A stretch of DNA of 64,000 nucleotides from Ichthyophis bannanicus (taxonomy: Eukaryota; Chordata; Amphibia; Gymnophiona; Ichthyophiidae). Below, piece after piece: positions 44,294 to 55,430 of the stretch. A model generated the notes under the pieces. That model saw nothing but the letters and a program-made list of their open reading frames with translations. It ran no database searches and was not told the DNA's origin. The DNA lies in assembly GCA_033557465.1 (NCBI GenBank), contig CM066043.1, positions 113,504,778 through 113,568,777 of the forward strand. Reading direction: 5' to 3'. The stretch's first letter is position 1. Every line of letters starts with the position of its first letter. The translations under genes were made by a program, and so were the position numbers.

Positions 44294-46547
44294 ATGGAAC
44301 CGCCAGCCACTTTCTCCAAGAAATGTTCAAACTGTGGTGGTACAACTTTATTTTTAGACCCTCTAAGTCGGTGTCTAACCTGCTTGGGTCCTGACAACAG
44401 TTTGGTGAGAAGAGGTCTTCAATATCGAGGTTCCCTCGATACACGGTTTCCCTCCAGCTTCGGGGCACCGTCCCCTTCTTCTACACAGGATCAGGTAACC
44501 CACAAACAGTCTGTTAAGACTAGCCAGCCCTCGAGTGGTAGGTCTCATGCACAGCATGTAGACAGCTCCGGCCTTGCCCTCGAGGGCCCACTGGCTTCAA
44601 AACCCTGGCGGGAGTCTTCGGTCTCCAAAGCGTATAAGGGGTTTCAGGTTGTTCCTGGGGTTCACCCCTCACAGAACATACCTGAGCCGGGTCCGGTGGT
44701 GGCATCCGCTTCGAGCGGTACCGATACCCCGACATCGGCACTGGTGTTGGATGAAACACTCCTCACCAGGCATGGTCATCTGGCGTCCTCGGTGCCTTCG
44801 GGACCGGTGGATACACTCCAGACTGACTTTCCATTATCGGTACCAGCACCGATACTACCTCCGACGTCGGTACCCTCCAGACGTGCATCGATAGCCTCGC
44901 TTCCTTCGATGCTGAGTCTGTAATCGCTCTCCAGTCTGGAGGACTGGGTACCGACTCGCCTTGGTACCGGCTCTCGGCGGTACCGAAGGCTCGGTTCCGA
45001 TGATTCGGATCCGCAACTCTCGGTTCCCCCGAGGCCGATTGAGTTGCCACTAGCTGACCTTCATTCATTCATTGAAGTCGGTACCGATGTCCTCATCACC
45101 CTTAAGGTCGGTGCCTTCCATGCTTCGCTTATCGATGCTGAGTTTAGAATCGCTCTCTAGTCTGGAAGACTCGGTACCAATACACCTTGGTACCGACACC
45201 GATCGATACCAGTGGCTTGGTACCGAGGATAGCACCCGGAGGTTTTCGGTTACCTCGGTACCGATTGAACTGTCACCGATGACTGCTCCGATGTCTTTGT
45301 CGGGCTCGACTCCGACATCGGTACCGGTATTGGCATCGCTACCGGTATCCACAGTAGCATCGTGGCCATCTCCTACCATGCTTTTTTTCAACAGGATTGC
45401 TCCCTTCTATGCCAAGCTTGGAGTCGATACCTGGCATGGACAACGTGGTAATGACGGTCGCTGCTCCTGACAGCCAGTACCGGAGGCCATCCTTTAAGCA
45501 TTCCACACAGCACTGTGCAGGATCTTCTATTCCTATATATCTGCATAGCTCTGTCGCTGCTCAGGCTAGTAATTCAGATCTAACCTGTCCAAGGGAAATT
45601 CCTGTTGGGAACCCTCTTTTCAGAGTTTCCTCCTGGATATAGCAAGATCTCTTGCCATTCCTATCCCAGGACATGATCCTGCACAGGACTCTCTTTCTAC
45701 CAAAGCAAAGGAGAACATAATGCTTCCTTTGCATCATTCCTTGCAGGATCTCCTTCTAGGAATGTGGGAAACACCTTTAAGGGTACCCCCACCTTCCAGA
45801 GCAACTGATCTCTTATATCAGGTGCCCCCCTCTCCAGGGTTTCAAAAGACTCAACTTCCTCATCATTCCATAGTTGTGGAATCAGCAATGAGGCGGGTAA
45901 AGAGCAAGAAAAAGCACTCTACTTATCCGCCAGGTCGTGAGTCTAAGACACTTGATGCCTTTGGACATCAAACCTTCCAGACATCTATGCTTTCTGCAAG
46001 AATTCTCTCATATATTTTCTATATGAGTCTATCTCTTGAGGAGGTCACAAAGCAATTACATCTTTTGATTCCTTCCCTTCCAGAGTCCAAGAGTGCGCAC
46101 TTTTCTTCACTGCTCAAGCATCTCCAGAATATCTCTTGGTTTCTTACTCGTGCTTCCCTAGACTCTTTTGAGTCTGTTAGCAGGACTTCTGCTATAATTA
46201 TAGGGGCACGATGTAGAGCCTGGCTCCAAGCTTCAGACTTGGACAAATGGGCACAGCACAGACTGGGACATACTCCTTGCACTGGAGACAATCTTTTCAA
46301 CAAGGAGTCTTTACATCTGGTTACTCAGTTCTCCACTGACGTACCTATTCCTAGGGGCTATTCTGTACCTCCTTCTGTCCCAGTAGGTAGGAAATGTCCT
46401 GCCAAACTTTCTCTCCATAGGAGAAGAAGGTTTTATGCATCATCTGCCCATCATACAGATGTTCCCAAACAGGGGAAGCATCGTCCTGGTCTGCAGAGTT
46501 CAACCTCTCACCAGGCTCAGCAAACCCAGCAACCACAGGGTTTCTGA
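44294..46547 (+). pseudogene. DIRS E gag-like ORF1, frameshifted
   Basis: The head at 44294-44410 has KKCSNCGGTTLFLDPLSRCL, then CLGPDN (Cys-rich). A Ser/Pro/Val/Thr-rich linker spread over several frames (44410-45640) is built from GGTACC-containing repeats. The conserved globular part is open at 45720-46547 (LPHHSIVVESAMRRVKSKKK, GRESKTLDAFGHQTFQTSML, GARCRAWLQASDLDKW, PCTGDNLFNKE). At least three frame changes lie in the linker. Confidence 0.82.
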
Positions 46548-47575
46548 TCAATCCATCAGATGCTTGTGACTCTTGGGATTAGAATCTGCAGTTGCTTCTT
46601 CTCAATAGAGTCAATCCACTGCTGTCATTCTAAATCCTAAACATGGATCTCATCCCGACAGACATCCATTCTTTCTATGTTCTATGAGCTGTCAGGATGT
46701 TCATGCTTCTAGGTCACAGGGTTCTCCTCTTTTCCTGCTAGGGAAAGAGGTCTATCCACTATCAAATGATAGTTTCCTGTGCCAGCATGTCTTTTTCCTT
46801 TCTATAAACTTACTACTTTGTAAGTTTTCTTCAGCTCCATTCTCTTTACCCTCTTACCAGGTTTTTCCTCTGTAAGAGCAGTATTGCTTCACTGGAGGGC
46901 TTTTTCTTCATCCTCTCTAGTTTTCTTACTTTTCCAGTGCAGAGTTCTCTTCTCTGAGTTGACTCCTCTTTTTCAATCTTACTTTGAAGCAGTTCATCAG
47001 ACACGTCCAGAGTTTTCTACTCTTGTTTTGTCTGTTCTTTCCGTTTTTAAACAGTACCATTCTTCTGCTATCTGGCTAGCAGCTGCCAATGCAGGAGCCT
47101 TAATGTTTGGACCACTGGTTCTTGTCCACCAGCAACCAGATTTGTCCTCCACTAACATTCTGTCTGGTCTTAGTAGTGGCTCCAAGTCAGTGCGGTCATC
47201 TGTCTTGGAAATTTTTTCACTACAAGCTTGTTGGATTGTCTTCTCTTTCTGCCATCTCCATTCCCCTGGGTTTGGCAGCATAGTTGACATAGGTACTGGC
47301 TCTCCTGCAGCCAGTTCTATCTCCTCATTCTCCTGCATCATGCTCTCTGCAATTCTACAGAGAAGCTCTCCACTATGGGCACTGGCTAGAGAGCATGGGG
47401 GGCTTTTTCTCCAACAGCTATACTAGATGGTTGAAAAAGGCTTTTTCAGTCATGTCTCCCATGACTAGAGAAGTTCTCCTTTTAATATAAGGGACATAGG
47501 CCTCCTCTTACGTGAAAGCTTAAGGAGTTGCTAATTCCCTGTTTTGGTCCATAGTATTTCCAATAGGGAATATGT
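46548..47575 (+). other. Unrecognised interior of DIRS E (left part)
   Basis: Where pol should be, only a hydrophobic 180-codon frame (46884-47426) with no known motif is present. No YLDD box, RNase H or recombinase motif is seen on either strand. Confidence 0.55.
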
Positions 47576-47945
47576 TATCTCCAGGAACAAGCAGGAATGA
47601 GTCTTCACATATGGGTATCGTCGGTACCGACGGAGCCTGCGCTCCCCAGCATCCAAAAGGAAAGCTATTGGGAGCATCCCACAGCGCCTGCGTGCTGCCT
47701 TCCCGCCTTTCATAACCGTCTCTCTCCAGTTCTTCTTTTCCGCGGAGCCAGCAGGTCGTGTTTCCTGTCAACGCTGAAGAATTTATTATTTTTTCTTTTA
47801 TTTCTTTAGTCGCGTGCCTGCCTTCTCCACTCCGGACCGGTACCGCCGTTTTTTTCTTTCTAAAAAAAAAAAAAAAAACCTACTCTTTTCTACTTCAGTG
47901 CATTTTTTCTTTCTGTGGCCTTAGGCCTGCAGAACATTTTTCCTC

Positions 47946-49765
47946 ATGGAAAAGTTCAAAAAGTGCACGAAGTGCAGTAGCACTATTTCTGTCACCGACA
48001 CCCACGACTGGTGTCTTAAATGTTTAGGTCCTGACCAGTCCATCACGGACTGTGAGTCCTGTTCCATGATGTCTAAAAGAGGTTTACAGAATCGAGCAGC
48101 CAAGCTCAGTACCCTGTTTCCCTGTGATGCAGCTTCTGTGGCATCGACGTCTTCCAGGGCTGCTTCTTCCTCCCATGGATCTCAGGTAACCAAACATAAA
48201 TCTGGCTGGTCCTCGAAGAGTACATCTCCCTCTAAGTATCGAGATGCCTCCGGGCTTGCTCTCGAGGAATCCACACCGGCAAAATTACCCCGGCGGGAGG
48301 CTCCGGCTTCCAAAGCTTTATCTATGGGGTCACAGGTTGACATCGATGGCTCGGCCTCAACCGATCACCTGTTACAATGTTCTGGGGTACCGGCGGTTCA
48401 CACCGGTACCGACATCCAGACATTGGTGGCGTCGATGGATCAGAATATTCTGACATGCAGCGTGCCATCACGGCATTCATACAAGCTGTGACGCCTTCGG
48501 TGCCACAATAAACTCCGTTGTCGGTACCGGACCCGATACCGGTTCCGCTGCCGGTACCGATTGCATCGACGTCAACGGCAGCGGTACACTGTCCTGTGAT
48601 GCCCATCGGTACCGTTCCGGTACCGAGTACTCCCGATGTCGATACCCCCCGGTATGCGTTTCAGGTTCTGCGAGAGCATCCAGACAGGCGATACTTCGAT
48701 TCCTCTGAGGACTCTGATGAATCAGAGGCCTCTATCGAAGCATCGGGGATCCTTCCTCAGGAACCCTCTTCTCCAAAAAGGAGAATGTCTCCTCCAGAGG
48801 GCTTGTCTTTTCAAAACTTTATCAGGGAGGTGGCCAGGGGCCTTTCCATCTCAGTGGCCTCTGAGACAGAGCCTAGAGCCAAAAAATTAGATATTTTACA
48901 ATATTCTAAGGCTCCCAAAGAGGCAGCCACTTTACCAATACATGAGATTCTCTATGATCACATGTTGGGCATATGGGAGACTCCTCTTACCACCTCCCCT
49001 CATTCTCGTAGGTTGGACACCATGTATCGTGTTCCTCCTTGTCCTGGTTTTCATGAGACTCAGCTTCCTCACCACTCCATTGTGGTGGAGTCTGCTATGA
49101 GAAAGATCAAGAGTACAAAGAGGCACTCTTCTTCTCCTCCAGGAAGAGAATGCAGAACCTTAGATGCCTTTGGCAGGAGAATTTTCCAGGCCAGTATGCT
49201 TGTAGCCAGAATCAACTCCTATAGTCTCTATATGGGGATGTTTCTAAAGGAAGTTGCAGATCATCTGCAAGCCTTATCTCCTTTTATGTCAGAAAATAAA
49301 AGGGAAGAGTTTCTCACCTGGCTTAAACATGCCCAGGATATTTCCAAGTTTTCCAACCGTGCAGCCTTTGACTCTTTTGAAGGTGCCAGCAGAGCCTCGG
49401 CTATTGCCATAGGTGCACGCAGAGTTGCTTGGTTACAAGCCTCTGATTTGGAATCCTGGGTTCAGGATGGACTAGGTAACCTTCCTTGTACAGGTGAAAA
49501 CTTGTTTGGCAAAGATTGGCAAGCAAAGGCCAACCAGATGGATGCTGAAAATTCTTCTTTAGATAGACTTTCAAAGTCTACTTCTGCTCCTTTTAAAAAG
49601 AGATTGTTCAAAAAAGGATTTTTCCCAAAAAAAGGGAAATATTCTTCTGTTTATGGTCAGGCCTCTTCTGCAGGTCGTTTTGCTACAAAGAGGCAACAAC
49701 AACCAAAACAGGCCAAGCCTAAGGCTGCGAGGACTGCTACGGCCCAACAGCCTCAGCCTCCTTAG
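47946..49765 (+). pseudogene. DIRS F gag-like ORF1, one frameshift
   Basis: Codons 47946-48491 encode the Cys-rich head (FKKCTKCSSTISVTDTHDWC, LKCLGPDQ, CESCSMMSKRGL) and a Ser-rich linker. A frame change near 48490 leads to 48518-49765 with a VPVP-type linker, the conserved part (LPHHSIVVESAMRKIKSTKR, GRECRTLDAFGRRIFQASML, GARRVAWLQASDLESWVQDG, PCTGENLFGKD) and a Lys-rich tail (KKRLFKKGFFPKKGKYS). The tail is a likely nucleic-acid-binding region. Confidence 0.88.
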
Positions 49766-49769
49766 GGCC

Positions 49770-51803
49770 TTTGACTTACCATTAGAGAACTTAGCCTTTC
49801 TGGCTCTAGAACTTCCAGAGCCTCTCACCATCCCTGGAAGGTTAGCTCATTTTGCTCCCAGATGGGAACAAATCACAGCAGAGCAATGGACCCTCTCTAT
49901 CATAAGAGACGGGTGCAAGCTTCACTTCTTAAACCTTCCTCCTCACACTATGGTGAAACAGTTCAATTCTCCAACATCTCTCCTCAACCTTCTAGGTCAA
50001 GAGATTGCCACCCTTCTTGCCCAAGGGGCAATAGAAGAAGTACCCCTTCTTCAACAGGGCTCAGGGTTCTACTCCCCCTATTTTCTCATTCCAAAAAAAA
50101 CAGGGGCTACAGACCCATTTTAGATCTCAGAGAATTGAACAAGTTTCTATGCAAGGAGAAATTCAAGATGACTTCTTTTGGAACTCTCCTTCCATACCTC
50201 CAGAGTCAGGACTGGCTTTGTTCTCTAGATCTCAAGGATGCGTACACCCATGTCCTCATCCATCCAACACACAGAAGGTTCCTTCGGTTCCTTTACCAAG
50301 GAAAGCACTACCAGACATATGTGAATTGTCGGATGTTTCTGTTCAATGTAAACCGCGCTGATGGCTAATAGTGCGGTATATAAGAATTGTTAATAAATAA
50401 ATAAATAAAATAAATACCAATACAAAGTGCTTCCTTTCGGTCTGGCCTCTGCACCATGAGTGTTCACCAAATGCATGGCAATAGTAGCTGCATTTCTACG
50501 CACTCTAGGGATATTCGTATTCCCATATCTGGACGACTGGCTCATCCAAGCTCCATCCCAATCAGAGGCCCAGGCTTCCCTGGCCTGCACAAGGCGTGTT
50601 CTTCAGTATCTGGGACTGGTAATAAACATTCCAAAATCCCATCTCACCCCTACTCATTCTCTAGAGTTCATAGGGGCCTTGCTGGATACCACAACTGCAA
50701 GGGCCTATCTCCCCCAGGCCCGTTGCCTATGCTTGGTGCAGTTAGCCTCACAGATTCAGTTAAAATCCCATTTAACTGCTCGAGAGATGTTACAACTCTT
50801 AGGCCACATGGCATCCACCGTGCATGTGGTTCCTTATGCTCGCCTTCACATGAGAGCAGCTCAATGGACTTTGTCCACCCAATGGACCCAGGCATCAGGG
50901 TGTCTGTCAGACAAGATAGCGACCTCCAGTCGCCTCTTTTCCTCGCTCCATTGGTGGAAGTCCACTCAAAATCTGTTGCTGGGGTCCCCCTTTCAACAGG
51001 TGTTACCCCAAGCAACCCTTACCACAGATGCCTCTCCAAAGGGTTGGGGAGCTCATCTACAAGATCTCTCCACCCAAGGCATCTGGTCTCCACAGGAGAC
51101 ATCTCTACATATCAACCTCTTAGAGCTCAGAGCAATCTTTCTGGCTCTCAGAGTCTTCCACACCCTGCTCAGCTACAAGACAGTCCTCATCCACACGGAC
51201 AACCAAGTAGCCATGTTCTACGTGAACAAGCAGGGGGGGACTGGCTCTCTGTCGCTTTGCAACGAAGCTCTGAGATTGTGGGCCTTTGCCAGAGAACATC
51301 AAATCCATCTCATGGCAGTGTATCTTCCAGGGGTTCAAAACTCTTGGGCAGACAGACTCAGTCGAGTTCTGCTTCCACACGAATGGTCCCTCCATGGGGA
51401 CCAGATAACCAGGATCTTTCGAATTTGGGGAACCCCGGACATAGACCTGTTTGCAAGTCCGTGGAATGCCAAACTTCCCCGGTTCTGTTCCAGGATTCCG
51501 TGTCAGGGAGTTCAGGCCAGGGATGCCTTCCTCCTTCATTGGGGGCAAGATTTCCTCTATGCCTTTCCTCCTATTCCCCTCATTCCCAAGACACTGTTCA
51601 AGCTTCAGAGAGACAAGGGGTCTATGATCCTCATAGCACCACATTGGCCACGCCAAGTGTTGTACCCTGTACTTCTGCATCTCCCTCAAGCTCCCTCCCT
51701 GGACTTGGCGTCTGCTCCAGATCTCCTCTCCCAGGAGGAAGGAACATTGTGGCACCCAAATCCCCAGTCTCTTCATCTCAGGGCCTGGTTGCTGAAGGCC
51801 TAG
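49770..51803 (+). pseudogene. DIRS F pol: RT, RNase H and C-terminal domain
   Basis: The RT N-part reads FYSPYFLIPKKTG. An A run near 50092-50099 changes frame before ILDLRELNKFL and LCSLDLKDAYTHVLI. A SINE-like insertion (50314-50414) splits the sequence before LPFGLAS. From 50460 one frame runs to 51803: VFPYLDDWLIQ (active site), RNase H with LTTDASPKGWGAHL, LELRAIFLAL, HTDNQVAMFYVNKQGG and WADRLSRVL (all four acidic residues), then TPDIDLFASPWNAKLPRFCS and LIAPHWPRQV. Two breaks plus the insertion make it inactive. Confidence 0.9.
50314..50414 (+). mobile_element. 101-bp SINE/LINE-tail insertion in DIRS F RT
   Basis: It is flanked by TACCA on both sides (50309-50313; 50415-50419). The body has GTAAACCGCGCTGATGGC and GTGCGGTATATAAGAATTG, then a TAAATAAATAAATAAAATAAA tail, the 3' end shared with local L2-group LINEs. 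Confidence 0.85.
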
Positions 51804-52840
51804 ACCTTCAAGATTTACCTCTTTCTCAGCAGGTGAAGGATATCCTTCATGCTTCCAGAAAGCCTTCCACCAGACGTTCCTATGCTTTTAAATGGAAGAG
51901 GTTTACCATTTGGTGTGCAGAGAAGGGTCTTAACCCTCTTGCAATACCTCTGAATTCTTTACTAGAGTATTTGCTGCATTTATCCCATGCAGGCCTTCAG
52001 ACGAATTCAATCAGAGTCCATTTGAGTGCTATTGCAGCATCCCTTAAACCCCTCAATGGACAGCCTATTTCCTCTAATCCTCTTATAGCAAGATTCATGA
52101 GAGGCCTTCTTTTGACTAAACCTCCCATTAGACCACCTCCAGTGGCATGGGACTTGAATCTGGTTCTTGGCCAGCTTATGAAGCCACCCTTTGAACCCTT
52201 AGCCACTATCTCCTTGAAATTCCTTTCCTGGAAGGTTATTTTTCTCATTGCATTCACCTCAGCTCGCCGTATCAGTGAGTTGCAAGCCTTAGTGGCTAAT
52301 CCTCCTTATACAAGGTTCCATCATGACAAGGTAGTCCTTAGAACTAATCCACACTTTATGCCTAAAGTGGTCTCACCTTTTCATCTGAACCAGGAGGTGT
52401 ATTTACCTGTCTTTTTTCCAGGACCTCATGCATCAAGTGCAGAGAGGAATCTTCATACCCTGGATTGTAAAAGAGCACTTGCTTTCTACTTACAAAGGAC
52501 ACAGCAACATAGAAGTCCTCTCAACTTTTTGTTGCTCTTTGATTCCTCTCATTTAGGACTTCCAGTCTCTAAGAGAACTCTGTCTAATTGGATTGCTCAA
52601 TGTATTTCTTTCGCCTACCAGAGTAAGAACCTTTCTCTGGAGGGCCATGTCACAGCTCACAATGTGAGAGCCATGGCAGCCTCTATGTCTCATCTAAACT
52701 CTGTGTCCATCGACCAAATCTGTCGAGCGGCCACCTGGGCCTCGGTTCATACCTTTACAGCCCATTACTGCTTGGACAAGGACTCCCGCCGGGATGCCTT
52801 GTTTGGTCAGGCTGTTCTCAAACACCTGTTCCATACCTAA
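51770..52840 (+). CDS. DIRS F tyrosine recombinase, open frame
   Basis: The frame overlaps the end of pol by about 30 bp and is open to the stop at 52838-52840. The N-terminal core-binding part is ILHASRKPSTRRSYAFKWKR, LLEYLLHLSHAGLQTNS and ARFMRGLLLTKPPIRPPP. The catalytic part has the first Arg in TSARRISELQAL, the H-x-x-R box in TAHNVRAMAASMSHL, the His in ATWASVHTF and the candidate nucleophilic Tyr in TAHYCLDKDSRRDA. All catalytic positions are present. It lacks an obvious ATG start, so it may be expressed by frameshift or re-initiation from pol. It is the only intact-looking recombinase here. Confidence 0.82.
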   Translation, partial: SSSQGLVAEGLDLQDLPLSQQVKDILHASRKPSTRRSYAFKWKRFTIWCAEKGLNPLAIPLNSLLEYLLHLSHAGLQTNSIRVHLSAIAASLKPLNGQPISSNPLIARFMRGLLLTKPPIRPPPVAWDLNLVLGQLMKPPFEPLATISLKFLSWKVIFLIAFTSARRISELQALVANPPYTRFHHDKVVLRTNPHFMPKVVSPFHLNQEVYLPVFFPGPHASSAERNLHTLDCKRALAFYLQRTQQHRSPLNFLLLFDSSHLGLPVSKRTLSNWIAQCISFAYQSKNLSLEGHVTAHNVRAMAASMSHLNSVSIDQICRAATWASVHTFTAHYCLDKDSRRDALFGQAVLKHLFHT

Positions 52841-52929
52841 TCAACTCCTACCCTCCATCCCTGACTGGATGCCTGAGATTCATAGGTGGAGGTAGAGCCC
52901 TTCCCAGGGACTCACAACCTGGGTGATCT

Positions 52930-53320
52930 CCCAGGCATCTCTAGCTGGGGAGTCTCCATATGTGAAGACTCATTCCTGCTTGTTCCTGGAGATAGCACAG
53001 TTACTTACCTGTAACAGGTGATCTCTGGGAACAGCAGGAATAAGTCTTCACAACCCACCCACCTCCCCAGGAGTTGTATCTCTCTATCTATCTTTCCTTT
53101 CCTCTCTCTCTTTGTCTCAGTTTCAAAACTCGAACTGGAGAGAGGCGGTTAGGAAAGGAGGGAAGGCAGCGCGCAGGCGCTGTGGGATGCTCCCAAAAGC
53201 TTTCCTTTTGGACGCTGGAGAGCGTTCCCACGCAGGCTCCGTCAGTACCGACGATACCCATATGTGAAGACTTATTCCTGCTGTTCCCAGAGATCACCTG
53301 TTACAGGTAAGTAACTGTGC
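52930..53320 (+). repeat. Internal complementary region and 3' terminal repeat of DIRS F
   Basis: 52960-53055 pairs with both ends of the element. The 3' repeat (53240-53320) carries CGTCAGTACCGACG (one mismatch to a perfect palindrome), CCCATATGTGAAGAC and CACCTGTTACAGGTAAGTAA. Confidence 0.88.
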
Positions 53321-54655
53321 TTTCTCCTTCCAGCTCGTCCTCATGGTAAGAACGCATGACACCTTTTTGCCCTTAAACAGGTCAGCATGGTATCTCATTC
53401 CTATGCGTCTTCTGTTCACTTACCATGCTAGAGTTCTAGAATACTCCGGACTTGCTGGCTGCAGACTGATATCATCCTCTGCTTTTCACGTAACCATCCT
53501 GGTTATTCTACTAACTAGCATCCCTGTTGCCATAACCGGTGGGAATTGATTCTCTATATATCTTCTCAAGTAGGTTCCACCTTCTTGTTATTAGATGAAT
53601 CTTTCCTCTCCACATTTTCCTATGTGAATACCTTTTTGTAGGCATATCTCTGTCTGCTGCTTTGCAGACTTCCATATAGAGGCCTATATATTCATACCTA
53701 TAGCACACATCTTACAGATGTCTGTGTCTATCATTTGTGTGTATTTTATGCCCTTCATATCTCACTATAGATATATTCTCATATATCTATATAGATATAT
53801 ATATATCTATATGTATCTGTCGAGATATTTTACTATCGGTAGATATGTATTCTGCTTTATCTACCTGACTGTCGAGGCTCATATAGCTATATGATTCTGA
53901 CATGGGCTTTACCCATACTTATGCTATCCAGCATGTTTTAGGGTTCTACACTCACAACCACTTCCGTGGTAGTTAACACCTACCATAACCTTAAGGTTTT
54001 ACCCCTGAAGCTCTCCATGTTCCAATATCTCTCCCAGCTGACCTCAGTTAGGAGAGACATTGTGGATCTTCAGCTAATCACAGGCTCTAACGCCTCCGGC
54101 GTTGTCCTTTCTTTTGGGATACAAGGGGTTCCCATACCCTTTCTCCCCTCAAGGACTGGGCCTGTTTGTCCAAATCGGTTAGACTCTCTCTTTTTGTTCC
54201 TAAGAGTGAGCCACTCTGCTGCAAAAGAGTTCGGCTTTTATCATAAAGCCTTCCGCTGAAGGCCCACCGTTTTTGTACTACCCCAGTTTTTCCTACTGGG
54301 GTTACCTATTACATTTCAGGATTCTGACCTCCATTGCTTTTCCTACAGGGTTACTACCTCCACTACAGTGAGGTCCTTCTCGAGGTTCTTCTACTGGGTT
54401 CCCCAGTAGATCCCATGAACCTCCATACTTCTCTTAAGTCCTGTTAGGGGAGGTCCATATTGCAATATTTTTTCTTTGCAATATCATTAATGACAATTAT
54501 CATCCACACATGGACTCCTTGTCTGCAATCCTATGCTAGGTTAACTGTTCCACAGCACCTTTCTCTCTTCAACTCCTACCCTCCATCCTCAGGATGTCTG
54601 GTGTTGTGGGGGATAGCATGTTCCAACCTATGACATGCTGGGACTCCAAGCATCT
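53321..54655 (+). other. Unrecognised interior of DIRS E (right part)
   Basis: Non-coding looking; includes a TATATA/ATATCT low-complexity stretch (53765-53860) and one 97-codon frame (53966-54259) of unknown meaning. Confidence 0.5.
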
Positions 54656-54659
54656 CAGC

Positions 54660-54852
54660 TTGGGAGTCCCCATATGTGAAGACTCATTCCTGCTTGTTCC
54701 TGGAGATAGCACAGTTACTTACCTGTAACAGGTGATCTCTGGGAACAGCAGGAATAAGTCTTCACAACCCACCCACCTCCGTCGATACCCATATGTGAGG
54801 ACTATATTCCTGCTGTTCCCGGAGATCACCTGTTACAGGTGAGTAACTATGC
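54660..54852 (+). repeat. Internal complementary region and shortened 3' repeat of DIRS E
   Basis: CCCCATATGTGAAGACTCA, GTTCCTGGAGATAGCACAG and TTACCTGTAACAGGTGATC are followed after only about 10 bp by CGTCGATACCCATATGTGAG and CACCTGTTACAGGTGAGTAA. The roughly 200-bp spacer seen in A1 and F is missing. Confidence 0.85.
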
Positions 54853-55430
54853 TTTCCCACCCGTCTCCTTAGCTACATCTCCTCCACTGTAGTCCCTTCC
54901 ATCTCTCTTATTCTCAACCTATCGCTCTCCACTGCAACTTTCCCTGCAGCCTTCAAGCATCTGTGGTCACTCCTCTCCTCAAGAAACCCTCACTAGATCC
55001 TACCTGTCCTTCTAACTATTGACCCATCTCGCTCCTCCCCTTTGTTTCTAAACTATTTGAACGTGCAGTTCACCACCATTGCCTCGACTCTCTGTCCTCT
55101 CAAGCCCTTCTGGATCCACTACAATCTGGCTTTCGTCCTTTACATTCTACCTAAATGGCTCTTCCCAAAGTCTCCAGAGACCTGTTTCTGGCAAAATCCA
55201 AGAGTCTTGACTCAATTCTCATCCTTCTTGTCCTTTCTGCTTCTTTTGACACTGTTGACTACAACCTTCTCCTTGATACGTTCCCCTCGCTTGGTTTTAA
55301 GGGCTCTGTGCTATCTCTTTTATTTCTCCCATCGCTCCTTCAGTGTTTGTTCGGCTGGATTCTCCTCTACTGCTATGCTGCTCTCAGTTGGTGTACCCCA
55401 AGGGTCTATCTTGGGTCCACTCCTTTTCTC
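54853..55430 (+). mobile_element. L2-type LINE RT fragment, sense
   Basis: Frames with many breaks read, in order, FPAAFKHLWSLL, LLDP-QSGFRP-like, [20 protein letters not shown] and LGFKGSVLS, then [17 protein letters not shown]. It ends where similarity switches to the opposite strand at about 55430. Confidence 0.75.

Larger units (their letters stand above)
47576..53320 (+). mobile_element. DIRS element F (family A), almost complete, 5745 bp
   Basis: It has the 5' repeat (TATCTCCAGGAACAAGCAGG; CGTCGGTACCGACG at about 47620), gag (47946-49765), pol (about 49770-51803), recombinase (about 51770-52840), internal complementary region (52965-53060) and 3' repeat ending GTAACTGTGC (53320). It carries few lesions: two frameshifts plus a 101-bp SINE-like insertion. 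It is the best reference copy in the window. Confidence 0.94.
43919..54852 (+). mobile_element. Gag-only DIRS derivative (element E), split by DIRS F
   Basis: The 5' repeat (TATCCAGGAACAAGCAGG at 43925; CGTCGGTAC at 43962), leader and gag (44294-46547) are family-A-like. No RT, RNase H or recombinase follows. Instead there are about 1.0 kb (46548-47575) and 1.3 kb (53321-54655) of unrecognised sequence on the two sides of the inserted DIRS F. A family-A internal complementary region (54665-54770) and 3' repeat ending GTAACTATGC (54852) close it. Minus the insertion it is about 5.2 kb. It would need enzymes in trans. Confidence 0.78.

Noticed and set aside
45072..45470. A Ser/Pro-rich ORF as an independent gene
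   Set aside because: It is the frameshifted linker of the DIRS E gag.
50456..52840. A 794-codon ORF as one protein
   Set aside because: The first 440 codons shadow pol in another frame; only the recombinase at the end is supported.
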